Shown here piece by piece: positions 35,717 to 45,277 of a stretch of 64,000 bases of DNA; within the stretch, counting starts at the first letter, position 1, and each line of letters begins with the position of its first letter. Source of the DNA: Parabacteroides distasonis ATCC 8503 (lineage in GTDB: Bacteria > Bacteroidota > Bacteroidia > Bacteroidales > Tannerellaceae). Below the pieces are notes generated by a model. The model did not search any database. It worked only from the letters and a program-made list of their open reading frames with translations, and was not told the DNA's origin. Where the stretch lies: positions 2,934,501 to 2,998,500 of the forward strand of contig NC_009615.1 in assembly GCF_000012845.1 (NCBI RefSeq). Direction: 5' to 3'. Made by a program: the position numbers and the translations under genes.

Positions 35717-38700
35717 TTAGAATGTTACTTGAATACCTAACGTATAGGTGCGAACTATCGGATCACAGTTCCAAACCTTATCGACACCGCCTTCCCAACC
35801 GGTAATATTCACTTCCGGATTATGTCCGCTATATCCTGTAATAGTCGCTACATTGCCGACAGTTCCATATACACGCAGGCGCTCTGCCCATTTTGTATAC
35901 TTACTCAACGCCAATGTATAACCTAACGTAATCGCATCAATTTTCAAGAACGAGCCATCCTCCAAGAAGTAGTCACAAAGCTGCTTCACGCCGCGAATGT
36001 CCTTATACTTCGGATCGTCAAGCGCCGGTTTCCAAAGATTCCACTGGCCGGCACCACTCTGTCCCTGGATACCCAAGTACATCGGATAAGTATTCAAGAC
36101 ATCGAAACCTATCCAACTACGCATATTAATACCCAAGTCAAAATTCTTATAGGTAAAGGTATTGTTCCATCCCATCATCACCTTAGGTAGATAATTACCG
36201 ATATATTGTTTGTCGTCTACACTCTTTTGGGAAGCAGGTATAACCTCACCATCCTTATTGTACAAAAGGAAGTCTCCTTTATCGTCGAATCCAGCGAATT
36301 TCCACATATGGAACGCACCGATCTCTGCCCCCTCTTCAATACGAGAGGCATCGCCCGGCCATCCCGGTTCATCCATAGCGTTACCATCCATACGTGAATT
36401 GTTACCATACATCGTAAGGATCTTACCTGAGTTATGGCTCATATTCAAGCTGGAAGTCCAAGTGAAGTCCTTATTCTGGATGATGTCACCACCAACCTCG
36501 AACTCCCATCCTTTACTCTCCATCTCGCCAATGTTCTGCCATTGTTTGCCATTTGGATACGGTGGCTGTGGAACATTCACCTCGTAGATCATGCCATCGA
36601 TCTTACGACGATAGTAATCGAACTTACCATACATACGGTTGCCAAAGAATGAGTAATCCACACCGATATTCCACTCTTTCTTCTCTTCCCATCCCAAATA
36701 AGGGTTCACGTTAGAGCTCGGTCCATAAACAAACGCCCAGCTACCACTCGGAAGCATCCAATATTGGTCGCGACTTAACGTATTAGCCATATAGGAAGCA
36801 TCGAAGTCGTTATTACCGGTCACACCATAACCGAAACGGATCTTCAAGTCATTTACCCAATCAAACTCTTTCATGAATTCCTCACCAGATACACGCCAAC
36901 CTCCAGACAACGCCCAGAAATTACCCCAACGGTTCTCTGCGGCAAACTTCGAGGAACCCTCATGGCGGATCGTAGCCGTTACCATATATTTATCATTATA
37001 TGAATAATTGGCACGGGCATAAAGAGCGAACAAACGTTCCGTAATATCTTTTTTAGATCCCATCTTTGCCTTACCGTCGGTCAAATAAGATCCGGATTCC
37101 AAGTCCCAATACTTCAGGCCTTCTACACCGAAATCATAGTTCTCCGCATTGAAATTCTCTCCATTCTTCTCGAAATAAGAGTAACCGGCAACGGCATTTA
37201 AGCTATGACCTCCCTTAAATTCTTTCAGGTAAGTGAAGTAACCCTCAGAAGTAAGATGTTCGGTCTTCGAGAATTCCAATTTCGCCCAACCACCGCGGTT
37301 GTTTGTCACCTCCTCTCGGTGATAGCGAGAACGGAACTGGTGCAACTCCCACTGACGGTTCTCGTAACCCAATGTCTGAGAATAGCTCAAACCTTCAATC
37401 GGCTTGATGTTCAATTTCATCGTCACCTCAGGCTTAAACCATTTATCCAAGCCCTCGTAGTCGGAAAGCATACGATCCGCTACGATATTGTAGTCCAAAG
37501 TTTCTCCGGTCCATACGTTATATCCGCTCGGGCTTTCCGGGTCAAATGGGGAACGAGTCGGGTTATTATACAACGCCTGCTTGAAGTTTGCCTTCTTATC
37601 CTCATCCGATCCATCGGAAGTACGAGCAGTCTGACGATAATCCACGATCGGACGGATCTCTAACCAACCATCGAACAGCTTAAAGTTTGCATTCAAGCGT
37701 CCACCATAGTCCTTACGGTTATCCTTAATCGTGATGCCTTCGTTGGTCTCATAGAAGAAAGAGGTGTACACTTGTGCGTTCTCGGTACCTAGCTCCAAAG
37801 AGAGGTGATGTTTTTGCGAGAAGTTATCCTTCTGCAAAAGAGCGTCCCACCAATCAGCGTTCTGCCCGTAATCAATGATATTCACGTCCGTACGATTACG
37901 ATACTCATCGGCGGTCATCATATCTGGACGGCCATAGTTTTGTTTCTTCGAAAGCTCAGTACTATAATTCAATTTTACTTTACCATTCGTGTTAGAACCA
38001 CTCTTCGTTGTGATCAAGATCACACCCGAAGCAGCACGTGTACCATAGATCGCACCAGCGGAAGCATCTTTCAGCACATCGATAGATTTGATATCGTCTT
38101 GGTTCAAGGCACGAATATCACCTCCCGGGAAACCATCGACAACGATCAATGGAGCCTTACCAGAGTTGATAGAGGTCAAACCACGCAACTGGATCGTGGT
38201 CGTACCATTGGCACTACCATTATTTTGCAAGATCAAACCGCTGATCTTACCTTGCAAAGAGCTGGTGATATCGGCACCACCCACACCCTTCATCATATCG
38301 CCGGCAGACAATGAGGTAACGGAGCTGGTCACTTGCTTCTTCTCCATCGTACCGTAACCTACGACCACGACCTCTTCAAGAGCCTGGGAATCTTCCGACA
38401 ACGTAACATTTATAACACTTTGACTGCCAACCGGGACTTCCTTGGTCGTGTAACCGATATAAGAGATTTCCAAAACAGCGTTTGCGGGCACATCTTGCAA
38501 CGTAACCGAGCCGTTCATGTCGGTTACGTTACCGATAGTAGTTCCCTTGACCAACACGTTCGCGCCGATCAACTCACCCATTGAATCTGAAACCTTAACC
38601 GTAACAGTCTTACCATTTTGCATGACCGATTCAACATTCGGTCCGTAGTTGTGCGAGGGTTCCACAGCCGCCAATCCTTGAAAGGAGGCCATACATAGGA

Positions 38701-38779
38701 ATCCCGTGGTAAGCATCATAACACTTGGTTTGAACAAGCTTAAACACAATTGCTTGCTCTTCTTACTACATTTTTCCAT
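35717..38779 (-). CDS. SusC/RagA-family TonB-linked outer-membrane transporter (pair 1)
   Basis: A 1020-residue TonB-dependent channel. The start at 38779 is chosen because MEKCSKKSKQ leads into the signal helix; an in-frame ATG 39 bases upstream is less suitable. After the signal come a carboxypeptidase-regulatory domain (MGELIGANVLVKGTTIGNVTD), the SusC plug motif LEEVVVVGYGTMEKK, the plug (GADITSSLQGKISGL, SGKAPLIVVDGFPGGDI, LKDASAGAIYGTRAASGVI) and a barrel ending IVRTYTLGIQVTF. Its substrate is unknown; the hexosaminidase and MBL hydrolase nearby suggest host glycans. Promoter and inverted repeats upstream at 38870-39084. Confidence 0.93.
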   Translation of the reverse strand: MEKCSKKSKQLCLSLFKPSVMMLTTGFLCMASFQGLAAVEPSHNYGPNVESVMQNGKTVTVKVSDSMGELIGANVLVKGTTIGNVTDMNGSVTLQDVPANAVLEISYIGYTTKEVPVGSQSVINVTLSEDSQALEEVVVVGYGTMEKKQVTSSVTSLSAGDMMKGVGGADITSSLQGKISGLILQNNGSANGTTTIQLRGLTSINSGKAPLIVVDGFPGGDIRALNQDDIKSIDVLKDASAGAIYGTRAASGVILITTKSGSNTNGKVKLNYSTELSKKQNYGRPDMMTADEYRNRTDVNIIDYGQNADWWDALLQKDNFSQKHHLSLELGTENAQVYTSFFYETNEGITIKDNRKDYGGRLNANFKLFDGWLEIRPIVDYRQTARTSDGSDEDKKANFKQALYNNPTRSPFDPESPSGYNVWTGETLDYNIVADRMLSDYEGLDKWFKPEVTMKLNIKPIEGLSYSQTLGYENRQWELHQFRSRYHREEVTNNRGGWAKLEFSKTEHLTSEGYFTYLKEFKGGHSLNAVAGYSYFEKNGENFNAENYDFGVEGLKYWDLESGSYLTDGKAKMGSKKDITERLFALYARANYSYNDKYMVTATIRHEGSSKFAAENRWGNFWALSGGWRVSGEEFMKEFDWVNDLKIRFGYGVTGNNDFDASYMANTLSRDQYWMLPSGSWAFVYGPSSNVNPYLGWEEKKEWNIGVDYSFFGNRMYGKFDYYRRKIDGMIYEVNVPQPPYPNGKQWQNIGEMESKGWEFEVGGDIIQNKDFTWTSSLNMSHNSGKILTMYGNNSRMDGNAMDEPGWPGDASRIEEGAEIGAFHMWKFAGFDDKGDFLLYNKDGEVIPASQKSVDDKQYIGNYLPKVMMGWNNTFTYKNFDLGINMRSWIGFDVLNTYPMYLGIQGQSGAGQWNLWKPALDDPKYKDIRGVKQLCDYFLEDGSFLKIDAITLGYTLALSKYTKWAERLRVYGTVGNVATITGYSGHNPEVNITGWEGGVDKVWNCDPIVRTYTLGIQVTF

Positions 38780-38869
38780 CTTTATTATTAAATGGTTATA
38801 ATTAATTGAGATTAACAATATTCAAACACCAAAAACCTACTTTCTGCTATCTCTGAGCGCAGTCCCTAA

Positions 38870-39084
38870 TAAAAATGACTAGCTAAAACGTTCGTTTAGA
38901 CTAGTCGTCCGCGAAGTTAACCATTAATTTAAATTAAGCAACATTCATTTAAATCTTTTTTCGATTCTATTAGTAATAAGACTTATAATCAATACATTAC
39001 ATCCAATATTAAAATTGTGTCAAATGCACTATCCCATCCATCAAAATGACTAGTCTAAACCAACGTTTAAACCAGTCATTTTTA
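38870..39084. repeat. Inverted-repeat-bounded candidate invertible promoter segment 2
   Basis: The left arm 38870-38908 and the reverse complement of the right arm 39046-39084 agree at 34 of 39 positions, separated by 137 bases. Each arm also contains a 30-base imperfect palindrome (38877-38906 and 39048-39077) with GACTAG ends and an AACGTT-like centre. The arms resemble those of segment 1: the first arm matches 13809-13833 at 21 of 25 positions. The enclosed promoter (38912-38941) faces SusC1. The segment lies between divergent SusC1 and MBL hydrolase genes. Confidence 0.65.
38912..38941 (-). promoter_or_regulatory. Predicted SusC1 promoter inside segment 2
   Basis: On the minus strand TTG (38941-38939), a 19-base spacer and TAACTTCG (38919-38912) approximate the Bacteroidota consensus with one change in the -7 element. 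The left repeat arm starts 4 bases downstream, so it would be the first part of the transcript or an operator overlapping the start. The leader to the SusC1 ATG is about 125 bases. Confidence 0.55.
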
Positions 39085-39152
39085 CATTTATTATACTATT
39101 GAGTATGATAAAAACCATACCTTTACTCCCCCAAAGAAAGAATGCAGAAACC

Positions 39153-40004
39153 ATGAAACTACAAATCATCGATACCGGCTACTTCTACGCCGACGGAGGC
39201 GCCATGTTCGGGGCCATTCCTAAAAGCGCTTGGAGCCGTCGCTATCCGAGCGACGAGACAAATGGTTGCGTGCTAGCCATGCGTAGCCTTGTCATAAAAA
39301 CAGATGACGGACGCATCGTCCTAGTAGATAACGGAGCGGGAAATAAACACTTAAAACAACTAAGTTATTACCGCTTCTTCAACTTGGTAGACCTCGGCAC
39401 GGAACTACGAAACCGGGGAATTCAACCGGAGGAAATCACGGATGTTGTCCTCACCCATCTCCATTTCGATCATTGCGGTTATACCACGCAAAAGGATGAA
39501 TCTACCGGACATTTATTTCTCTCATTCCCAAATGCGAACCACTGGGTTAGCCGCAAGCAATGGGAGAATTTCCTTCATCCGAACGCCTTGGAGAAAGATT
39601 CCTATTTTATCGAGAATATGCAAGCCGTCGCGGATGCTAATTCCTTACGGCTGCTAGATGCCGACACTTCGATTTGCCCCACGATAGAGCTACGCTTGTA
39701 TGATGGGCACACTCCGGGGCAAATTGTTCCCTATATCCATACGGAAGATCGGACTTTTGTCTTTGCCGGAGATGTTATCCCCCTTGTAGCCAGCGTATCC
39801 CCGGAATGGATCTCCGCTTACGACACGTATCCGGTCACGTCATACAACGAGAAACTGCGCATGCTTGCCGAAGCCGCCGAAAAAAGGCAAGCGCTCATCT
39901 ACTGCCATGACGCTTACATCCGCTGCACAACCGTAAAACGTGTGAATACATATTATAAGAAGGACAAGGAAATACCTCTCAAGAAGACGTTTCTTTTCCC
40001 TTAG
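39153..40004 (+). CDS. MBL-fold metallo-hydrolase
   Basis: A 283-residue metallo-beta-lactamase-fold hydrolase with the zinc motif THLHFDHCG (H102, H104, D106, H107), a later DGHTPGQIVPY and FAGDVIPLVASV, and a C-terminal CHDAY. This arrangement is that of the AHL-lactonase/N-acyl-phosphatidylethanolamine-type subgroup, but substrate cannot be read from the sequence. There is no signal peptide, so it is cytoplasmic. The ATG at 39153 is preferred; an in-frame ATG at 39099 would add 18 unconserved-looking residues. It is divergent from SusC1 across candidate invertible segment 2. Confidence 0.85.
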   Translation: MKLQIIDTGYFYADGGAMFGAIPKSAWSRRYPSDETNGCVLAMRSLVIKTDDGRIVLVDNGAGNKHLKQLSYYRFFNLVDLGTELRNRGIQPEEITDVVLTHLHFDHCGYTTQKDESTGHLFLSFPNANHWVSRKQWENFLHPNALEKDSYFIENMQAVADANSLRLLDADTSICPTIELRLYDGHTPGQIVPYIHTEDRTFVFAGDVIPLVASVSPEWISAYDTYPVTSYNEKLRMLAEAAEKRQALIYCHDAYIRCTTVKRVNTYYKKDKEIPLKKTFLFP

Positions 40005-40080
40005 TCCCTGGCCCTTTTCCCTTTAGAGCTTAGGTGTTTCTTCCATATTCCTTAGACATTTCTTATAGAAGTATTCATCA

Positions 40081-40160
40081 TCCAACAGCCGTTGCATGAT
40101 CGTCCACCAACTGTTGGATGATCATGCAACAACTGGTGGACGATCATGCACCAGTTGATA
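40081..40160. repeat. 22-bp word array B, same family as array A
   Basis: Contiguous 22-base units start at 40082, 40104, 40126 and 40148 (partial), alternating a CAACAGCCGTTG-like word and a GATCATGC-like word in both orientations. 40093-40116 and 40127-40150 are reverse complements at 22 of 24 positions across a 10-base loop. The same words make up array A, 33 kb away. It lies in the gap between the MBL hydrolase and the hexosaminidase. Confidence 0.8.
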
Positions 40161-40218
40161 AATAGTCTCTATATATAGACAAAGTCCCTAAGGTTATCGC
40201 ATCAAAAGTGTAAAAGCA

Positions 40219-40250
40219 TTAGATAAAACGGCTAATTCTTTTTATCTTTG
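40219..40250 (+). promoter_or_regulatory. Predicted hexosaminidase promoter
   Basis: TTAG at 40219-40222, a 20-base spacer and TATCTTTG at 40243-40250 fit the Bacteroidota pattern with a near-perfect -7 element. The chosen ATG follows 49 bases later. Confidence 0.6.
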
Positions 40251-40299
40251 GGCGGTGATACTGAATCAATTATTGTTTTACGTTCTAAACTCTAAACAC

Positions 40300-42621
40300 A
40301 TGAACAGCCTAAGCAAACTAGCGCTCGTCCTGACATTTTGCACGGGAATGATCGCTTGCTCCGGTGGTAAGGCCGTAAAAGGAGATTACGGAGTAGTGCC
40401 TTTGCCACAAGAAGTAACATTGACGAACGGAAATCCTTTCGTCCTAAGTCCATCCACGAAGATATTTTATCCGGAGGGCAATGATAAGATGAAGAAGAAC
40501 GCCGAGTTCCTCGCTTCTTATATCAAGGAAATCACGGGCTATGAATTAGCAACCGCTACCGGCCAGCCCGGTAAGGGGATCAGCCTCGTTATCGACCAAA
40601 GCATCCAGAATCCGGAAGGATATCAACTGACCGTTAGCGATAACGGGATACGGATCGCCGGAAGCACGGATGCCGGCGTATTTTATGGTATCCAGACATT
40701 ACGTAAATCGATCCCGGCCACGGCCCAAGGGATGAACGTAGAATTACCGGCAGCTACCATCAACGACTATCCCCGTTTTGCCTATAGAGGCATGATGCTG
40801 GATGTCAGCCGCCATTTCTTCCCCGTGGATTCGGTAAAAACGTATCTCGATATCCTTGCCTTGCACAACCAAAATACGTTCCACTGGCATCTGTCCGATG
40901 ACCAAGGTTGGCGTATCGAGATCAAGAAATATCCGGAATTGACACAGATCGGATCTAAACGCAAGGAAACCGTGATCGGCCATAACTCCGGAACATATGA
41001 CGGAAAGGAATACGGGGGCTTCTATACACAAGACCAGATTCGCGATGTCATCAACTATGCCGCCGAACGCCATATCACGATCATCCCGGAAATCGATATG
41101 CCGGGACATCAATTGGCAGCCTTGGCTACTTACCCGGAACTTGGATGCACCGGAGGCCCTTATGACGTATGGGGCCAATGGGGAGTAGCCGACGACGTGA
41201 TCTGCGCCGGAAACGAGAAATCCATGCAATTCCTAGAAGACGTATTGAGCGAGGTCATCGATCTTTTCCCGTCCGAATATATCCATGTAGGTGGTGATGA
41301 GTGCCCGAAGGTACGTTGGGAGAAATGCCCGAAATGCCAAGCTCGCATCAAGGCGGAAGGTATCAAGGGGGACAAGAAACATTCCGCCGAGGAATATTTG
41401 CAAAGCTACGTGATCTCCCGCATGGAGAAATTCGTGGAGAGCAAAGGACGCCATATCATCGGCTGGGACGAGATCCTAGAAGGAGGCTTGGCCCCGAATG
41501 CCACGGTAATGAGCTGGAGAGGCATGGATGGAGGTATCGAGGCCGCCAAGCAAAAGCATAACGTGGTCATGACACCGAATACATATGTATATCTGGATTA
41601 CTATCAATCAGCGGATACGGATCTTGAGCCCGATGCTATCGGTGGTTACTTGCCGTTAGAGAAAGTATATTCTTTTGAGCCGACAGCCGGTATCTCTCCT
41701 GAAGACCAGAAGTACGTGATCGGGGCGCAAGCCAACCTCTGGACGGAATATATCCCGACCTTCTCACAGGTAGAATACATGATCATGCCCCGTATCGACG
41801 CCGTAGCCGATATCCAGTGGAGCGATCCGTCCAAGAAAGATTATCAGACGTTCCTGCCCCGTGTGGCCCGCATGACACAACTTTACGATCGCTTGGGATA
41901 TAATTACGGAAAGCATATCTTCGATATTAACGCCTCCCTGACCACCAATACGGAGAACGGAACACTCGACATAGCCTTGACGAAGTTGGGTGAAGGAGAT
42001 ATCTATTATACGGTAGACGGTAGCGATCCTACGATCGCCAGCATCAAGTATGAAGGCCCGGTACAGATCAACCAAGATTGCGAATTCAAGGCGATCGTTG
42101 TCCGTCCGAACGGTACGAGCCGCATCTTCTCAGAAGATATCTTCTTCAATAAAGCGACGATGAAGCCCATCACCTTGAAAGAGCAACCCAGCAAAGGATA
42201 CGTTTTCAACGGGGCACAGGTATTGGTAGACGGCTTACGTGGAGGTAGTAATTACAAGACCGGCCATTGGCTGGGTTTCCAAGGAAAAGACCTTGACGCC
42301 ACGATCGATCTAAAGGAACCAACCGAAATCCAGAAGGTATCTTTCAACACAAACGTGGTGAAAGGCGATTGGATCATGGGAGCCTCCGCCGTAACCGTAA
42401 AGGTATCCGACGATGGCAAGAATTTCAAGGAAGTAGCTTCCAAGAAAATCCCGGAGCTAACCCAAAACGACAAGGACGGTTTATATCCCCAAGAGATATC
42501 CTTCGCCCCGGTAAACGCCCGCTATGTCGAGATTATCATCAACAGCAGCAAACTACCAAAATGGCACGGTGGCGCCGGAAGTCCCGCATTCTTGTTCGTA
42601 GATGAGATAGAAATCTTATAA
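40300..42621 (+). CDS. Beta-N-acetylhexosaminidase, GH20 family
   Basis: Exported glycosidase of 773 residues that removes terminal beta-linked GlcNAc or GalNAc. The ATG at 40300 gives a lipoprotein signal with C20; an upstream ATG at 40255 would put 15 extra residues before it. An N-terminal GH20b domain precedes the GH20 barrel (FAYRGMMLDVSRHFF, FHWHLSDDQGWRIE), and the catalytic pair is D333-E334 in HVGGDECPK. A chitobiase C-terminal-like segment (YYTVDGSDPTIASIKYEGPVQI) and an F5/8-type-C-like domain close the protein. Likely anchored at the outer membrane and acting on host glycans, in line with the SusCD pairs on both sides. Confidence 0.93.
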   Translation: MNSLSKLALVLTFCTGMIACSGGKAVKGDYGVVPLPQEVTLTNGNPFVLSPSTKIFYPEGNDKMKKNAEFLASYIKEITGYELATATGQPGKGISLVIDQSIQNPEGYQLTVSDNGIRIAGSTDAGVFYGIQTLRKSIPATAQGMNVELPAATINDYPRFAYRGMMLDVSRHFFPVDSVKTYLDILALHNQNTFHWHLSDDQGWRIEIKKYPELTQIGSKRKETVIGHNSGTYDGKEYGGFYTQDQIRDVINYAAERHITIIPEIDMPGHQLAALATYPELGCTGGPYDVWGQWGVADDVICAGNEKSMQFLEDVLSEVIDLFPSEYIHVGGDECPKVRWEKCPKCQARIKAEGIKGDKKHSAEEYLQSYVISRMEKFVESKGRHIIGWDEILEGGLAPNATVMSWRGMDGGIEAAKQKHNVVMTPNTYVYLDYYQSADTDLEPDAIGGYLPLEKVYSFEPTAGISPEDQKYVIGAQANLWTEYIPTFSQVEYMIMPRIDAVADIQWSDPSKKDYQTFLPRVARMTQLYDRLGYNYGKHIFDINASLTTNTENGTLDIALTKLGEGDIYYTVDGSDPTIASIKYEGPVQINQDCEFKAIVVRPNGTSRIFSEDIFFNKATMKPITLKEQPSKGYVFNGAQVLVDGLRGGSNYKTGHWLGFQGKDLDATIDLKEPTEIQKVSFNTNVVKGDWIMGASAVTVKVSDDGKNFKEVASKKIPELTQNDKDGLYPQEISFAPVNARYVEIIINSSKLPKWHGGAGSPAFLFVDEIEIL

Positions 42622-42632
42622 GATAATGATAC

Positions 42633-42671
42633 AGCGAGATGGCTGAGAGATACCCGCCATCTCGCTTTCTT
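42633..42671 (+). terminator. Terminator after the hexosaminidase
   Basis: AGCGAGATGGC (42633-42643) pairs with GCCATCTCGCT (42656-42666), an 11-base perfect stem with a 12-base loop followed by a T-rich stretch. It separates the hexosaminidase from the S9 peptidase, though read-through is possible since no promoter is obvious in the next 30 bases. Confidence 0.8.
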
Positions 42672-42695
42672 ATTTTAAACTAAATAACAAATATC

Positions 42696-45179
42696 ATGAT
42701 AAACAAAAACATCTTAATTCTTTCAGCCCTATGCTCCTGTTGCTCACTATGGGCGGATGAGGTTGTCGTGCGACATTACAATTACGCCGGCCCTTACGAG
42801 GTGAAAAAGCCTTTCCTAGCAGATAGCTTGGATGTAAACAGTAAGAGATTTTCCGACAAGGAACTATTGAACACGACCGTTCCTTTCTGCAACCTTTCCC
42901 AAAGCGGACAAACCCTTGACGCGGCGTCTTCCGGAGAGCTGACCTTGCCAACCTCGGCCTCTTCCTACGCGCTACATTTGGTTTCCTTCTACCTGAATAG
43001 TGACCGCTATACAAAAGGTACCTTAAGGATCAATGGCCCTGAGATTTCAGAAGTCTACGTGGATGGACAACCCATAAAACTAACCCAAGGAGAAGCCTCG
43101 TTGACCTTGGAGCCGCGACGCTATGAAATCGTAATTAAATATTTATCTGAGAGCCACAAAGAGAATGCCTTAAAAGCCTCATTCAACCCGGAAAAAGACG
43201 CGGTGGTAACCGCGACCGTCAATCCGGAGAAACGTTATACATTAAGTGATGTATTTGATGGTAAACGCATCCAATCCGCCAGCCTGTCCCCGAATGGAAA
43301 ATTCATTATCGTCTCCTATCAAGAAACCTATCCCGGCGGAAAGCAGTCCTCATTTACCCAGATACTAGACAAGGCTACCGGTTCCGTATTGGTTGAGAAC
43401 GGACAGAGCTTACGCTGGATGCCTAAAAGCAATCTGGCCTATTACACCCGGAAAGGGATGAAAGGCACGGAATTGGTGACCCTAGACCCTACCAGTAAAA
43501 AGGAGAACATCCTTTCCAGCCAATTGCCTGAAGGTTCTTTCAGCTTCGGGCCTACCGAAGACTATCTATTATTCTCCATACGGGAGAAAGGACCGCAAGA
43601 ACGAAAAGAGATCCAAGAGATACTGGTGCCGGATGATCGCCAACCGGGATGGAGAAACCGTATGTTTATCCATAAATATGACCTGCGAACCGGATTGTTC
43701 CAACGGCTCACCTATGGACATACTTCTACTTACATCAACGATGTATCTCAAGACGGCCACTATCTGCTATTCAGTCGCAGGGAACCGAATTTAACGGAGC
43801 GCCCTTTCTCACGTACATATATATATAAGATGGATCTACGAACCATGCATGTGGATACCCTTATAAAAGGTGAGAAATTCGTAAGCCGTGCCGTTTTCTC
43901 CCCGGATGCCACCCAATTACTCGTTGACGCATCTGGAGAGGCTTTCGATGGTATCGGATTAAAGATCAAAGAAGGACAGACATCCAATACGAGCGACGGG
44001 CAATTATTCCTATACAATATAGCAGATAAAAGTATAAAGCCGCTTACGAAAGATTTTGACCCCTCTGTCGATTCCTACGAGTGGAACGCCCTCGATAAAC
44101 AAATCTATATCATGGCGAAAGATAAGGACCGTGTTCGCATGTATAGTCTAAACCCGTCCAACGGAAAGATTAAGCAACTTCAAGCCAAGGAAGATGTCAT
44201 CTCCGATTACTCCATCGCCAATCAAGCTTTCGAAATGGTTTATTTCGGATTAAGCGCTTCCAATTCCCAAAGGCTTTATACCTATAACCTGAAAAACGAC
44301 GCCTCTTCCTGCTTGATCGATCTCTCCAAAGAGATCTTGAGAGACGTCACTTTAGGAGAAGTGCAAGATTGGAATTTCGTTTCCGCCCAAGGGGATACGA
44401 TTTACGGCCGCTTCTATCTCCCTCCTCATTTTGACGCAACTAAGAAATATCCGATGATCGTGAATTATTACGGAGGAACAACTCCTACGGCCCGGGTGAT
44501 GGAAAGCCGTTATCCTTCGCATGTATACGCCGGCTTAGGGTACATCGTCTACATCATACAGCCCAGTGGAGCGACTGGATTCGGCCAAGAGTTCTCCGCA
44601 CGCCATGTCAACGCATGGGGTAAACTTACCGCTGACGAGATCATCGAAGGCACGAAAAAGTTCTGTGAGGAGCATCCTTTTGTCAACACGAAGAAAATCG
44701 GTTGCATGGGGGCTTCATACGGAGGTTTCATGACTCAATACCTACAAATAAAAACAGATATATTCGCGGCGGCCATGTCTCATGCGGGAATCAGCGACAT
44801 CACCAGCTATTGGGGAGAAGGTTACTGGGGATATTCATACAGCTCGTTGGCTAGCGCTAACAGTTATCCATGGAATGCCCGGGATATGTACACTTTACAA
44901 AGTCCGCTGTTTAACGCAGACAAGATCAATACCCCGATCTTGTTCTTACATGGAACCGCAGACACGAATGTTCCGATTGGAGAGAGCATCCAGATGTTTA
45001 CCGCATTAAAATTATTGGGTAAGCCTACAGCGTTTGTCCAGGTAGAAGGAGAGAACCACCATATACTGGATTATGAGAAACGTATCTTGTGGAATAACAC
45101 AATTTACGCATGGTTCGCTAAGTGGTTGAAAGATCAACCGGAGTGGTGGGACGCATTATATCCTCCGAAAAGCCTATAA
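42696..45179 (+). CDS. S9-family (dipeptidyl-peptidase IV type) serine peptidase
   Basis: Exported peptidase of 827 residues with a signal peptide (MINKNILILSALCSCCSLWA). The N-terminal part has an extra beta domain with RFSDKELLNTTVPFCN; the middle is a DPP-IV propeller (ASLSPNGKFIIVSYQE, SPDATQLLVDASG); the C-terminal alpha/beta-hydrolase has the nucleophile S674 in GASYGG, D756 in HGTADTNVP and H788 in GENHH. Predicted to release dipeptides or short peptides in the periplasm. Its neighbours suggest digestion of host glycoprotein peptides. Confidence 0.9.
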   Translation: MINKNILILSALCSCCSLWADEVVVRHYNYAGPYEVKKPFLADSLDVNSKRFSDKELLNTTVPFCNLSQSGQTLDAASSGELTLPTSASSYALHLVSFYLNSDRYTKGTLRINGPEISEVYVDGQPIKLTQGEASLTLEPRRYEIVIKYLSESHKENALKASFNPEKDAVVTATVNPEKRYTLSDVFDGKRIQSASLSPNGKFIIVSYQETYPGGKQSSFTQILDKATGSVLVENGQSLRWMPKSNLAYYTRKGMKGTELVTLDPTSKKENILSSQLPEGSFSFGPTEDYLLFSIREKGPQERKEIQEILVPDDRQPGWRNRMFIHKYDLRTGLFQRLTYGHTSTYINDVSQDGHYLLFSRREPNLTERPFSRTYIYKMDLRTMHVDTLIKGEKFVSRAVFSPDATQLLVDASGEAFDGIGLKIKEGQTSNTSDGQLFLYNIADKSIKPLTKDFDPSVDSYEWNALDKQIYIMAKDKDRVRMYSLNPSNGKIKQLQAKEDVISDYSIANQAFEMVYFGLSASNSQRLYTYNLKNDASSCLIDLSKEILRDVTLGEVQDWNFVSAQGDTIYGRFYLPPHFDATKKYPMIVNYYGGTTPTARVMESRYPSHVYAGLGYIVYIIQPSGATGFGQEFSARHVNAWGKLTADEIIEGTKKFCEEHPFVNTKKIGCMGASYGGFMTQYLQIKTDIFAAAMSHAGISDITSYWGEGYWGYSYSSLASANSYPWNARDMYTLQSPLFNADKINTPILFLHGTADTNVPIGESIQMFTALKLLGKPTAFVQVEGENHHILDYEKRILWNNTIYAWFAKWLKDQPEWWDALYPPKSL

Positions 45180-45213
45180 AAATCAAAATAGGTCACTCTA
45201 TTCACATATATCT

Positions 45214-45246
45214 AAAGAGTATCTTTATTAGATACTCTTTTTTTAT
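45214..45246 (+). terminator. Terminator after the S9 peptidase
   Basis: AAAGAGTATC (45214-45223) and GATACTCTTT (45231-45240) form a perfect 10-base stem with a 7-base loop followed by a T run. It ends 34 bases before the left arm of candidate invertible segment 3, so the peptidase is isolated from SusC2. Confidence 0.88.
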
Positions 45247-45277
45247 TTAAATACATTAGATAGTATTTATGAAACAC

